Shown here in pieces: positions 36,251 to 49,957 of a stretch of 64,000 nt of DNA. Both the position numbers and the translations under genes were made by a program. The notes beneath the pieces were generated by a model. The model was not told where the DNA came from, ran no database searches, and saw nothing but the letters and a program-made list of their open reading frames with translations. Source of the stretch: Scleroderma bovista (lineage: Eukaryota > Basidiomycota > Agaricomycetes > Boletales > Sclerodermataceae). The stretch is from positions 35,418-99,417 of the forward strand of contig JAYMGJ010000397.1 in the NCBI GenBank assembly GCA_037178675.1. The letters are read 5' to 3'. Every line of letters starts with the position of its first letter. The stretch's first letter is position 1.

Positions 36251-38511
36251 ATGCTTGGATGCACGCTAGCGGTCTTACTCGCTGCTGCAGCACTCAGTAA
36301 TGGCGGGGAGGTACAGAAGAATAACCTACAGCTCCCTTCTGATGCCCTTGAGAACCGAGAGACGGTGAAGAGCATCTTCAACGTTTCATATACTGCCTAC
36401 AGGTGGGTTATACTGCGCGTCTGTCCACCAGCCCTATCAGAACTTGCATAGGACATATGCATGGGGCCATGACAGCCTGCTCGTCAACTCACATTCCTAC
36501 AAAGATGACCGTAACGGATGGGGTGCGACCATCGTGGATGCAATGGATACCATGGTATGTAGGTAAAGACAGTCAAAGGTTATTACTGAGACGCCTCATA
36601 GTGGATTATGGGTTTCAATACTTGGTTCGACGAAGCTGTCAATCGTACTGCGACAGTAAATTTTAACCAGTCCCAAACGAACGATCTTGCAAGGTAGGGT
36701 ATTGGTCCTAATAACGATTTGCAAGCTACTACTACCCTCCGTTTTCATTAGTGTATTCGAGACTACCATTCGTTATGTGGGCGGTTTATTGAGCGCCTAC
36801 GAGCTCTCGGGAAAACAAAGGCAAATTTTAGTTGACAAAGCCCAGGAAGTCGCCCAGCCGTTGACATACGCTTGGGTCGGGGTTGGTTACCTCAATGTTC
36901 CACTTGCTTTATATTCAGCACAGTCCATAGACCAACGCTCTTCCCTTTGGGGAAGTGAACTACACTACCAGAAGTCCCGAGCAGTCGGATGTAAGTGGTG
37001 TGGCTCTTCCCGTTGTCTCGGGTATAATGCTGAGTGATCCCTCAGACGAACATCGCAGAGGCTGGTACTGTGAGTAGCCCCTGCCATGCTTCGTGAGCCA
37101 CGACACATTTATTCGGTAATGACAGCTCACAATGGAGTGGAACCGTCTCAGGTGCGTGTTGTGATTCCACGCCATGATGGAGACTCAACGGACTTGTTTT
37201 GTTGTAGCCTTTACATTGGTAATGATACATACCGCCAACTCGCTGAAAAATCCGTGCAACACATGATTCATATGGTATGGGTCATACCTTGGAAGTCCGT
37301 ATCTCCGTAGTAATATATTTCATAGCCGAGCGTCTTTCCTGGCATGCCTGGCCAAATAGTCGATCCCTCGACGGGAGATGCTGTCAATAGCTATGTGGTA
37401 TGTCGTCCCCCGTGCATTCTGCTGACTGCTTAAGTCTTAAAGGAAACTTCCAGAGTTGGGGTGCGATGTCCGACTCTTACTTCGAGTATCTCATCAAATA
37501 CGCCCGTCTCACAAATACCAATGACACATCGTACGCTGACGCCTGGCTGACTGCTGTCAATAGTACGATCGATAAACTTCAGAGAGTGATTGTTTCTTAC
37601 TTGGAAAAATGAACACTCTTCTTATTCTGACTCGTGCAGCGGTCTACTGTAGGAAACTGGCTCTACCTTGCTGACTACGACGGTAGCAACATCCTGCACG
37701 TCGGCTCCCACTTGGCCTGTTTCTATGGGGGGAACTGGATCCTTGGTGAGTAGCTGGGGCATATGGTTTTTTGCAAAGGTTGACCAATGACTCAGGAGGA
37801 AAGTTGACCAACAATGCCAACATTGTCAACATTGGTCTTAACCTGACAGATGCTTGCTGGAATACATATGCAAGCACCGCGTACGTTATGTATATGTACC
37901 TTCACAACAAACCTGACTGATTGTATGGCCTCCATACCAGCACCGGCATAGGTCCAGAGGAGTTCGCTTACATCTCAACTGATGGTAACTATACTGGCGG
38001 TTCACCACCTGATGCCAATCAGACTGCATTTTATAACAACCATGGGTTCTACATCACTACTGCGGATTATATACTCCGTCCGGAGGTTCTCGAATCCAAC
38101 TTCTATGCATGGCGCGCCACTGGTGATATCAAGTATTGGAACAACGCTGTCAATGCTGTCAAGAGCTTTCAGGAGTATCTCCGTACTTCTGTGGCATACA
38201 CTGGTATTACAGACGTTAATGTCCGTAACTCGAGCCGGTACGATGAGATGCAGAGTTTTTGGTTTGCTGAGGCGCTAAAGTACTTGTGAGGGCATCTCTC
38301 TGGTTTCTTTTTGTCGTCTGCTGATCCCTGCGACAGATACCTGACCTTCGATGATCCGCAACGCATCTCCCTGGATGATTGTGAGTACAAATCCAAAACC
38401 TTGGTTTACAATGTGATGATGAGTTGCATTTTTATAGACGTATTCAACACCGAAGCCCACCCATTCAAGGCTCCCCCTGCTGCAGCCACCTATGGGTCCG
38501 GTAAGGCATGA
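36251..38511 (+). CDS. secreted GH47 alpha-1,2-mannosidase, copy 1
   Basis: Class I, Ca2+-dependent exo-alpha-1,2-mannosidase trimming N-glycans. Signal peptide [18 protein letters not shown]. Blocks in order across about a dozen introns: [229 protein letters not shown] and VFNTEAHPF (Thr is the Ca2+ ligand). Acidic catalytic residues are present. It differs from copy 2 at WGAMSDSY (copy 2 WGGGSDSY, the usual form). One intron acceptor is CATAG at about 36930. Stop at 38509-38511. Confidence 0.9.
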
Positions 38512-38786
38512 GCGAGCGGTAGAGAATCAGTATTATTTTTGCTTGTCATCCTAGTCAGTCCCGGCTCAAACAGTTCAATACGATCAAATTGGGATAATTG
38601 GATCTGTTACATATCCTTGGAGACATGATTTGGAATAAAGTAATGAGGCCGCCATTATATCATCGAGTCAGTGTTAAACCTCCAGAATCATTTTGTGCGA
38701 CATGGGATGGCTGATTATGAGATTGTAACTTACACTTCTATGTATGTACTCGGCCAATTGTGTAGAGCTTGGGGAGGTTTTGGTAT

Positions 38787-40566
38787 CTAAGAATGTGCCT
38801 GGAAGACCTCGAAATAAGCCGTATACTCGTCGGGTGTCATCAGTTCCTGGTCTTCTTCGGTCACTTGAGAGAATGGTTTCGGGGCGCCATTGACTACGGA
38901 TGGAGTTATTTCAATTCAGAAAGTCATAACACCAAGCAACATACCGTGGACAAGAGGATCGTCCGAAGTGCCGTTTGCTTCAGATGAAACAATTGCGTCT
39001 GGATCTGGAAGTTCGGATTCGACTTTTGCCAGCTTCTTAACCGTGGTCCCTTCGTCCTCCACAGAACGTGATCTCTTGCGAAACTCATTTAACGACTCCA
39101 GATATTGGACAGTTGGTTTTTGTTCCTCTTCTTCTCCGAGTTCGCTTGCAAACGCAGATGGAGTAGCTTGAGCGGATGCTGCGTTTGATGCTGCTAAGGA
39201 AGCATAATATTGGTCGTAATCTGTGGATTGTATGTAATGCGCTTCCTAACGTGATTATGGATAGCTAAGGACGTACAATCAAATTCATCATTAACTTCTG
39301 GTTTCGCAACTTCGACAGTGGAAGGAGCTGTTTGAGAAGCTCGGGTTGGGCCAATTATTCCTAGACCCTTCAGCGTATCATCATTGGATGAAGAAACCAC
39401 AAATCCGCTGGTCTTCATCGAACGCGCATGCTCCTGTATTCCGAGCGCAGTAAGGTCGCCAGTAATGGTACTTTTGAGATGCCATGTCGGCAGCGCATTT
39501 TGCTGCCGCTTTGCTGCAGCCTCTGCATCTCGCTCCTGCCGTCTCGTGGCTTCATCCTTGTCCATCGACATCACAATACCGACGCCTTCATCTTGTCTGG
39601 GCCCAGAGGATGATCCGGCGATCTTGAGGCCAAATGCTTGGCCGTTCTTTTGTTTGTCCGTATCCATAGCGTTATTCTTAATCCACGACGACACATCCAA
39701 CCTAGGGGGATGCCTGAGAACAAGTGGGTAGAGAAGGGGAATGAACGCACGCGGGGATAACCATGGACTCTGTTTTCCGCAAGCCCTCGATTATGAACCG
39801 CATCTGCCGATTGAAACGCTGCATTCGATCCTGACTACCTTTGACGCTTTCGGCATTTTCATTATCCACCAATTCAGCACCACATATCTCGCATACGAAG
39901 ACACCGAGATCCCAATTCATGAGCCTGTCAACTTCCAACGGTGTGTACGACTTGCCGCATTGTGGGCAGATGTATCCTTTGTTATCTAGTTCCTATAGCT
40001 AACGAGTGAGATTGAACGGTGTCAAGTGTGTACGAGGTATGGCAAACTGACATTTCGTAACCCTGAATCGATTATTCTTCGCATTTCTGCGATACGCCAC
40101 TTGACAACGTCACAGAAGTGTTTGTAGTCTATATAGTAGTATTGTCTGCCGACTGATCTTTGAGCACCTTCCTTGAGTTCATTTTGGCGATACCTGACCA
40201 AGACGAAACCTCGTCAATTAAGGATGAATGGTAGAGGAGGCATACTTGCACTTGAACGAGGCGGTCATTGCCAAGGACAGCCATAAGTTTATTTAATTCC
40301 TTCGCCTGAAGTCCCATTCTGCCAGCCAATTCATCGTCTTTGAGACTGATGAGGTCCTCGATACGTCACGCAAGGTTAAGGAAGTCGAAAGGGATGAACA
40401 ACGACATTCGACCAGAGTTCAGCAACATTCGCTTCCATGCTGCGGGTACTCACACAGGGTGTCGCGCTAGCTGGTCCAAAATGATGATGTACTTGGGTTC
40501 GTAGAATGCCCGAGAAACCTGCTGAACCAGGAGACGAAGAGTCTCTTGCTCTTCTTTGGTTGCCAT
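38787..40566 (-). CDS. TFA1: transcription initiation factor TFIIE subunit alpha
   Basis: General RNA polymerase II factor that recruits and regulates TFIIH. The minus-strand frame starts MATKEEQETLRLLVQQVSRA (ATG 40566), followed by YIIILDQLARHPV and, after an intron, the winged-helix residues LAGRMGLQAKELNKLMAVLG. Then YYYIDYKHFCDVVKWRIAEM and the C4 zinc ribbon YICPQCGKSYT ... VFVCEICGAEL, RFNRQMRFIIEGLRKTESM, LDVSSWIKNNAMDTD, an acidic/Ser-rich tail and a conserved end PKPFSQVTEEDQELMTPDEY then YFEVFQAHS-stop (38787-38789). The last intron joins DDPLVHV|NGAPKPF. It lies on the same strand as the WW/transmembrane gene and between the two members of the duplicated GH47/WW unit, yet is itself single-copy here. 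Confidence 0.93.
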
Positions 40567-40986
40567 CCGAATTTTGCGTCACGTCAGCTAAGACGCCTCG
40601 ACTCAGAGGCCCACGATAGCAAAAGGCGCCTCCTCTGCGCGCGCACGTACGCCGTGATGCCAAAGTGGCAGCTCTGCCTGTTCTGGTCTGTGATGCCTAG
40701 CGGAGTGCGCAGAGCTTTCCTCGCTGCCAAAACATTTCGTGGACTGCCTATTATGGAACTCGAAATCACTCGATTGTGTTCACTGAATATTCTATGTAAT
40801 TAGGCGAAGTACGTCTCATATATATTGCCCGGCGTGCACATCCCATCGTCTAGATCGGTGGAAGATGATCACGGATAGTATGATCGAGTGACATATAAAC
40901 ATAAAATTCCACATAGGAAACAGAAATATGAATGCTAGCAAATGGTGCATATATATGGATTTGAATCCACACAACAAATGCATATT

Positions 40987-43900
40987 CTATCCACATCCCG
41001 TAGAACTGGAAAGTAGCGTCGCCTGACGGACACTGATTCCCACTGGGCTTGACGATGCACTGTCGGTGTCTCGATGTACCCGTGCATCTCCGTCGGGTAC
41101 ATGCACTTGTAGACCTTGCGCATGTCCGTTGGGCAGGTTGCCATTTGGCAAAGAAACAGAAATGTGACGCATGTCCAATTCCTGCATAGACCCCCTCTCG
41201 CTCTTGGCAGAACGGTCCTCTTCTAGAGTTTTGAACCATGTAGAAACAAAACGATACGTCCGTTTCGTCAGCCAGGAGCGGTAAGATACCTCGCTCTTTG
41301 CCTGATCTTGATCTTGAACGACGGTGAGCGACGGTTGAAATGGATCTGCCTGGAACCACCAATGCGGTGATCTGTCCCGTGCAGTCCAGATACACCATCC
41401 AGCTAGTGTGAAAATGACCACCGTTGCCATTCCGACGGATACCCACGACACGAGGTCACCTGGGTGCCACCATTCTGCAGAGAGAGCTACGAAGAAGAGG
41501 ACCATCCTGAATGATAATGAACAGAAGTAATTGCATCGATGAAAGTTTGCATTTGAATTTGAATGACAACCGGTCAGGATAAATCAGTCACAACAACCAT
41601 AAAGGAAATGGTACGCACCCCCAGACTAGAAACGCATGCGGAAGACTGTATATGATAGCTAACGTTTCCAACCCGTGCTTTTCATGCTGCAGAGAAGTAA
41701 GGAATTTAGCCTATCATCATTCAAAGCGTCAGCATCAGTGTCCGGAAAACCCGCATACGAAGAGAGGCATAAACATACAGCAGCAAATACCGAATTCCGA
41801 CTTTCTGTGCGGTTATACCCGACAAAGACCAAACCGAGCATGATGCTCGCAAAGCTAGCCATAAGTGACATATAACTAGCGATTTGCCTGAGTGACACCG
41901 TGTTCCCATTGTCTACCGACTGGATGGCCAGAAACCCGACGTTAGCATTCAAGAGCACTGTGGCCTGTTGTGCAGGGGGGGCATCAGAAAAAACGGGCAA
42001 AAGCATTTAGAACGACGGAGACATACAAGAAGGTTCGTATCCTGCAAGTGTGAATTCAGCTGGTTTACGAACGCATTCCATTTTTCCTTGCTTGCAATCC
42101 CATCAACGAAGATTGTGTGGAGATGCCGAATGCTCGTTATTGGTGAAAAAAACAACAATGGCGCACATATCGTCATTGTCTTGGAAGGATGATATTTCCA
42201 ACCGTGAACACTCTGGTTGAAGTTGAGCCGGGCACATTCTTCACCATGGAAATTCATGTAATAATTCAAGTCTACAGAATGTTCAGGGGGAATGCAATAT
42301 AATGGAGGTAGGCTCATACAGAAAATCTTCATGATTCTGCCTAGAGGAGGTGAGTAACATGTCTGCACACAGTCGGACAACGACATGAGTTACCGAAGAC
42401 AATTGCGCCATGCCCTTGATTATTTTGCCGATCACCTTTGGCTATACATTAGCATCTAGCATTGTACCAGAGAATATCCATACTCTTCACACTCCCAAGG
42501 AGGGAAAGCAGCCCTTTCAGTTCTTCAGGATTCAAGGGAGATGATGACAGAGATGATGTGAGATGGTCTGCCAATATTATCAATCAAATACATCATTTAC
42601 ATGTCGAGGAAACTAACTCACCACAACTAGCATGGATGATCATGTCCTCTGCTTCTTCTTTCATATGTGAGGTAACTTTACATAGGGTAGGAAATAGATC
42701 CCAGTGTCCCCTATACATATATGGAGTGAGCCAACAATCCCGAGAATGCCTGGCAAGAAAAGTATGGTCAGTCAATTATTTAATGAGCTTGGGGGCCATA
42801 TTACCATTCAGATATACCAGTAATGAGCTTGAATTGCGAGTCCTTATCACACCGAAAAACATTAGTTCGCAGGCCAGATCATGGACAACTAGTAGAAATG
42901 TGGTTTACCTTTGTGAGGGATGCTACTGACACCCCTACACGCGTTAAAGAGACCTGGTGCATCCCACTCGTCTAGCCAGAATAGGGATCGACCCGCGGGA
43001 TTCACAAAGTAATAGCAACATAGCACGCCAACGTCGTCTGCACGGGGCTCCAGTACCAACTGCACTTCGTCAAGGTTTAGCGAACTTTCCAAATGCTGTT
43101 CTTGAACCTCGAATCGTAGTTCCGCCCAAAGGAAATCGCGGAAGTATTCCACGTCCGCATAGATGTCCTCGTCGTGGATATCCACCTCCACAAAGGTATG
43201 CTGTAGCGATTTGTTACCCGTCAGATAGGGATCAAGCTGAAAAGAATATGCAACGTGCCGTCTCAGAATGCAGGTAGAAGAGGGCACCCTCGGGGTGTCT
43301 GTGTGCTTCCCATCCACTCGGGAGCTCCTTACTGTCAACGGCAGCTTATCAACGACACAAACCGACTGTACACAAAAGCAGGACTAACTCACCTGTAAGG
43401 CACATACTCAATCTGCATTTTGGGAACTTTGTAATCTCCCACACAGGGTTCTCTAACAGTCCAATAGTGTGTCACAACAGAAAAACCAGTGTGAAGGGAA
43501 TTCATAAAAAGGCCTACCTGAAACAACTCTTCTGGTACCGCCTCACATCACCACTCGTCATTTGCGCAAAGCGGGGACACTCAGTGTAAGGAATAGGGTC
43601 TCCGGGCTCGTTATTATCCTTAGGTGTTGCAATAAGTCCACCGCCAGGCTCTATAACTATGCGTGGTGACAGTGAACTATGAGAGTTAGCCGCAGAATGG
43701 TTATCGTAAGGATGTAAAGACCGAGCGTGCGGTGTAGTTCCTTCATGCCGACGATACGAAGCCCGACCAGCAGATGCTAGACTACTGAAGGATGTGACAC
43801 TTCTATGAGTTCCCACGCTCCGGAACGAGGCCACGCTTGGACTCGGCGACAAAGATGTGTCGATAGTACGTGGAGTGCTGGGTGCATAATGCAGTGATTG

Positions 43901-44617
43901 AGAGGAACCGAGATATCTGTTGGCCTGGGCAAAGTTGAGTGGTCCATAAGTGGGATCAGTAGGTGCATCTGACGTTGTTAAAAATGTGTCGTGATGGTGA
44001 TGCAGATGGGGACCTTCAGGATTGTGATGGATGGACTCGCGTGAATTGACCACGTATGGGGAGAAGTGAGGATGGCGGCCAGTGCGTGGAGCACAAGGTT
44101 GTAAGAGTGCACCGCTGGATTCGTGCTGTACAGGGTCAAGGGTTTGACCCACCCATCTTGTATTTTCTTGGTTGAATGGCTCCAGCGCGTCCCGTACAGA
44201 TGAGCATGGTGATTGGTGCGAGTCTTCGTGCCCTACGATGTAAGGTATGTCGGATGGAGAAGGGGGTTCAGGTAGGCCGCCAGAGGTCGACACAATGCTT
44301 GAGGGAATATGTGACGCCAGCATAGTCCTAGTCTCCCCAAGGCAAACCAAGGATTCGATGGAAGACAATCGTTCCCTCTCCGACTGTATAGCCCCGTCCT
44401 TGCCTACCTGCCCAACAGATCGCCCAATCAAGTGTGTACGAGACTGCTGTTGAGATCCATCAACCTGTGTGGTTGTGCGGGGACTGGGTCTAAACAGCTG
44501 TTGGTGCAACAAAATGAGCGGTCTCAGAAGGAAATGTATCCAACGTCGCTTGTGAATAATATTCGGAATTCCTTGGAGGAGATGACGAAGGAACTGAACG
44601 AGACGTCGGAGCAGCAT
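40987..44617 (-). CDS. WW-domain, multi-pass membrane protein (basidiomycete family), copy A
   Basis: Function unknown. The N-terminus MLLRRLVQFLRHLLQGIPNI (ATG 44617) is a hydrophobic/basic segment, followed by a Ser/Pro/His-rich linker ending DVRRYQKSCFR. After introns comes EPCVGDYKVPKMQIEYVPY, a WW-like module LPSGWEAHRHPEGALFYLH (about 43270-43325), then TFVEVDIHDEDIYADVEYFR and VLCCYYFVNPAGRSLFWLDE. Downstream exons encode HGWKYHPSKTMTICAPLLFF, LLNANVGFLAIQS, QIASYMSLMASFASIMLGLV and a last exon MVLFFVALSAEWWHPGDLVS with VVIFTLAGWCIW, i.e. about four membrane segments, then a polar tail to the stop at 40987. Its paralog at 50570-59772 has the same exon order. The mid-region (42400-42900) exons are poorly resolved. 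Confidence 0.75.
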
Positions 44618-47600
44618 CTCGAGCGGGAGGTGGGATCAATTTGGCGGCCTGCCATGGCAGTATCTCCATGCTGTGCGGTATATGTACTATATTGTGGTCA
44701 TAGGCGCCTGTGACGATGACCAGTGCCATAGTGGTTACTATGGACAGCAGCACGCTAAGATCTCTTGCCAGACTTAAACCTGTTATTGAGAGAGGCCGAA
44801 GGAAGAATTTACAGCGGAGGGTCGGACTGCTTATAATACGGAGAATATACGGAACGATATATTGGATGGCGACACATGAGCGATCTCTTATGACAGTTCG
44901 GCCGAGTCTGAATGCACGGTTGCCTCATCCGCCACAGCGCCCAAGTTGTCGTGGTGTCAAAGAACGATACAGCTTCAGGACCACTTCTCTGTAACACCAT
45001 CTTTTCCTTGTTCACCAGCGGTGGATGCACGGAAGGTGGAGGAATGCAGTCGCAAATAATACTAGCACAGGTTGAGAAGAATATCAGCACCCAAGCATCC
45101 GATAAGTTTACCATGTTGCCGGTCATGAAGCACGGACCATGGACCAGGATCATATTAGAAGTGCCACAGACTGAACGTTCAACACAGTGGCAACTCGTGA
45201 TGAAGTTGCGTTTGCTGTGCTTTACGTTCTGGAATTTCTGGAATACAGATTTGGACAGGACGTCTGGAACATCCTGTGGACATATGTACTTCTTGTCAGG
45301 TAGTAGAGCACAATCAATTTTATTTAACGAGTGGTGTCACCGACATGCGTGCCAATACGCAAGCTGGGGCCAACTATGGGTGATTTGGCAGCAACGTACT
45401 TAGTCTTGGAAAGTGCAAATGGTCTGCATCCAACTGATGTAAGTGACCAACCAGTCCGACCCTTGGGCCCTGCCCTGCAACACGCGGAAGGTGTATGGGA
45501 TTGTGTAGGGTGGTGCTGTGTGTTAGGTTAGGAACGAATGGAAGTTAGTCAACACATGGACGTGACGCGTGTCATCTATTGTGTTGCAAATTCTTACATT
45601 TCGGACCGAAGATGGCTGCAGAAGGTGTTCAAGTGCCACTCGGCACGAGAAAACAGCAGGAATCGTCATGGAGAAGGGGGCACTAACAAGAAGTTTGCAG
45701 TGGCCGGGATGCCGAATAAGATCGAGGTTAACGGGGTGGCTGAACTGGTTGGCGAGCGGGTGAAGAGGCGGTAGCGAATCAAACAAGATGACGGGCAGCA
45801 TGCAACCCCATCACGATTCCAGAAGAGGTAACCATACCAAGAAGGTTATCAGCTCCGAGATGCGAAAGAAATGTACCGATGCACATAGGGTACGTCTCCA
45901 GGGAGCAGGCAGGATGTGCGAACGACGATACAAGAAACTCAACAGGATATGTAAACATGTCGAACACATCACTTGGACATGTAAATGCTTCATACAGGCA
46001 GACGAGACTTGTAAACTGATGCAATTGAGTCGGCCAGCCACGAGGGGGTTACAGGCATGCATGTATACACTGGAGGTGAGACAGGGTGAACAGAGAAGGC
46101 AATTAGCTTTGGGAACTATACGTACATATTGAACGAGCACACATGCATGCCAATTGTTGCAGGAAGGTAATCGAAAGCACTCCGGAAGACATCAGAGTGC
46201 GTCACGTGAAGCGATTGAAAATACAATCCCTCCCCCCCTCCAAACTCACCTGAGAGGAGGCTGGAATTCGAGCATGCCTGGCCCCAGCCATTCATGTACA
46301 TAGAAGGATTGGTGATGAAGAATTACCATGGACCATGCCATTTAACACTTTGAACATCATAAGCCAAACTTTGTCTTTGGACGAGTCCGAGATTGTAGGC
46401 CAGGGATTGCAGCGAGTGTGACGCGCGAGAAGGTGGTCGTCGATCGAGGTAGTAATGCCAGGCTATTAAGCGATGATGAAAACGGCACCACAAGCTGCTG
46501 TAGCGTCGACTCCAACCAAGTTGGGTAGGTGGTACGGGTCAACTACATACGCAATCAAAAGCTGAAGATGCCAAATGATCAAGCGCTTAGTTATTGATAC
46601 ACTGTCCTGTCTGTTTTGGCTCCGTTATGATGTAAGAACCACTTGAAATTGTGCAGCGATCATCAATCGCGCTTAACCAACCAAGGATCTGAGGAGAGCG
46701 TGGTGGGCCCGGAAAAATAAACGCAGTGCGCGGTGAGTTGGGTACGGTGAGCTGAAATAACGCGGTGAAATGCACGCCCTGCTCCTTATCCAGATTACGT
46801 CACCTTCTCTTTATGCCAAAGTCTTGAATTGACAAGCAACAGCCTCCTTACTTACTACACGCATCATTGTGATGGCCTGATGGACCTACCGTACACACCT
46901 GCAATGCTACAGCTGCAGATTGACAGTCACTCGGTGTCTCACCCAATCAGAAATTTCAGATGCCACTGCTTGCAGCTCTTCTTGAACTTGTTACAATGTC
47001 GACCACTCTGCTGTCGCAAGGCGTCTGTCATGATTTCCCAAGGTCTCGACAACATATACCTGAATACCTTCCAAAAATTTCGTCTGCTCCCACCCTACAA
47101 CATGGAAGGTCGTAGTGGGTGAGCAACAACTTCTATATTTTGTTCATCATGGGCCATACCTGTCGCGGTGCCAGGTCATTGGCAATGGATGTACTCATTC
47201 CCTATGATCGGGTTCAAAGCAGCCTTGATAGTAGTAGTCACACCCACGAACAACCGCCCAGGCAGCATAGCGGGATTAGAATGTCGGTATCTGTAGGTGG
47301 CTTATACGATTTTCCAGCTTAGTAGTACTCAGAATTCATCGTACTCACCAGGCCAGCCTATCTGAGAAACAGTCTGTTTCAACAGCTCTGTACAATTGAG
47401 CGAGTTCTCCCATTGGCCTCTGAGCGTCTAAGCAAAGACTACTAAATTACACTTAGCCTATTTCGGCGATCAAATCCTGGGATACTCGGTTATGGTTGTC
47501 AGTTTTGCAGATTGGCATGTTGATATTTGTTTCTGTCGGTTCCAGCTGACGTTACATTGTCACTTATACGTAAGAGTTCGAAGAAGTTGAACCTTCTCTC

Positions 47601-47679
47601 CTAAACCGGGTCGCAAAGGTGCAAATGTAAATTTATTTCTTCGCTTGCCAATTCTTTTCTGAACACGTACCACCTCGTC
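44618..47679. other. 3-kb stretch without a confident gene
   Basis: Several hydrophobic minus-strand fragments (44809-45153, 45523-45801, 45779-46140) could be pieces of an eroded or unrecognised membrane protein, but no splice-consistent model or family motif emerged. The last ~100 bp before 47680 resemble the region just upstream of the first GH47 gene. Confidence 0.45.
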
Positions 47680-49957
47680 ATGTTTGGACGCGTATTGGTG
47701 ATTTTGCTCACTGCCGCAGCACTTAGCCACGGCGGGAAGGTACAGAAGGACAACTTACAGCTTCCTTCTGATGCTCTTCAGTATCGGGAGACGGTGAAAA
47801 GCATTTTCAATGCTTCATATACTGCCTACAAGTGGGTTGTACTGCGTGTTTGTCCACTAGACTTACCAGAACTTGCACAGGACATATGCGTGGGGTAATG
47901 ATAGCTTGCTTGTCGAATCCCATTCCTACGTAAATGATCGTGACGGATGGGGCGCAACCATCGTGGACGCATTGGATACCATGGTATGTGCACGCGCGAA
48001 AATGATCGAGTCTATCGCTGAGATCCCTCATAGTGGATTATGGGTCTCTATACTTGGTTCGACGAAGCCGCCAATCGTACTGCAACAGTAAACTTCAGTG
48101 AATCGCAAACGAACGGCCTCACGAAGTAGGTACTTGTTTTATCAAACAATCCGGAAGCTACCCTCTGTCTCCATTAGCATTTTTGAGACTACTATCCGTT
48201 ATCTTGGCGGTTTATTGAGTGCCTACGAGCTGTCGGGAAAACAAAGACAAGCTTTGGTTGACAAAGCTGAGGAACTCACCAAGCAGATGGCATATGCCTG
48301 GGATGGGGTTGGTTACTTCAACTTTTCACTTGCTTTGTATTCGACACAAACGCATACTTGCAGAATAATGCCATTCCTTATACAAATGTGGACTTTCAAA
48401 CCCAAACTCCCCAGAAGTCGAATGTAAGTGGTGTAGTTCTTCTCTCCGAGACATATTATTGAGTGATTCGTCAGACGGGCATAGCCGTGGGTGGTACAGT
48501 GAGTAACCTTCTCAGTACTTTGCGTGATCAATGATATGTATATTTATTTGGTAATGACAGCTCACTTTGGAGTGGAGCCGTCTCAGGTGCGTATTGTGAT
48601 CCCTGCTGTGGAGGCTCGAGAGACAGCTTTGTTGTAGTCTTTACACTGGTAATGATACGTACCGCCAACTCGCCGAAAAATCCACCCAACAACTCATTCG
48701 AATGGTATGCTTCACCGCGCTGAAAGTTCGTATCTCTAGTAATACATTTCATAGCCAGGCGTTCTTCCTGGCATGCCTGGCCAAATTGTTGATCCTTCGA
48801 CGGGCAAGACCGTCAATAACTATGTGGTACGTGGACCCTGTGCAGTCTATCGACTGCTCGAGCCCTAAAGAAAAATTCCAGAGTTGGGGTGGGGGATCGG
48901 ACTCTTACTTCGAGTATCTCATCAAATATGCCCGTCTGTCAAATACCAATGACAACTCGTATGCCGATTCCTGGTTGACTGCTGTTAACAGTTCGATCAA
49001 TACACTTGCGAAGGTAACTATTTCCTACGTAGCAAAGTAAACATTGTTCTCACTCTGGCTCTTGCAGCGCTCTACTGTTGGAAACTGGCTCTATCTTGCC
49101 GATTACGATGGTAGCAAAATCCGGCACGTCGGCTCCCACTTGGCCTGCTTTTATGGTGGGAATTGGATTCTTGGTGAGTATTGGACCATATGATTTACTG
49201 CGAATGTTTATCGATGACCTGGGGCTCAGGAGGAAAGTTGGCCAACGATGAGAATATTGTCAATATAGGTCTCAGCCTAACAGATGCCTGTTGGAATACA
49301 TATGCAAGTACTGCGTACGTTATTTATACCCTCACAGTGGGGATCAACTGAGTAACTCTCATTCCAGCACGGGCATAGGCCCTGAGGGTTTCGCTTACAT
49401 GTCGAGTGACGGTGATTATACTGGCGGTTCCCTACCGAATGCTGATCAGACTGCATTCTACAACGAGCACGGATTCTACATCACTGGTTCGGACTATATA
49501 CTCCGTCCGGAGGTTCTTGAGTCCAACTTTTATGCCTGGCGTGCGACTGGTGATGTCAAGTATTGGAACAATGCAGTCAGTGCTGTTAGGAGTTTCGAAG
49601 AGTACTTGCGCACTTCCGTTGCATACACTGGTATTGACAACGTCGACGACCGTGACTCGACCCGGGAGGATGAGATGGAGAGTTTCTGGTTTGCGGAGAC
49701 GCTCAAGTACTTGTAAAGTCACCTCTCAGATTTCCCTGTATCGTGTGCTGAACCTGTCAACAGGTACCTGACCTTCGATGACCCTCAACACATCTCTCTC
49801 GATAACTGTAAGCATGAATCCAGAACCTTACGCTTGGGATAGGATAATGAGCTGACATTTTTTAGATGTATTCAACACCGAGGGCCACCCGTTCATAGCT
49901 CCCGCTGCATTGCCCAACTATGGGTCTGGTACAGTGTCAGTGACGGGTAATTCGTAG
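47680..49957 (+). CDS. secreted GH47 alpha-1,2-mannosidase, copy 2
   Basis: Paralog of the gene at 36251-38511 with the same exon order. Signal peptide MFGRVLVILLTAAALSHGGK. Blocks: [71 protein letters not shown], then a short intron (AWDG|NNAIPYTNVDFQTQTP), [121 protein letters not shown] and VFNTEGHPF. The Ca2+-ligand Thr and acidic catalytic residues are kept. Stop at 49955-49957. No lesion seen. It faces the second WW/transmembrane gene tail to tail, without an intervening gene. Confidence 0.9.

Noticed and set aside
44809..46140. Possible multi-pass membrane protein on the minus strand
   Set aside because: Hydrophobic fragments in different frames could not be linked by plausible splice sites and match no family I know.
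46829..47122. 97-codon plus-strand frame upstream of GH47 copy 2
   Set aside because: No signal peptide or motif and no counterpart upstream of GH47 copy 1.
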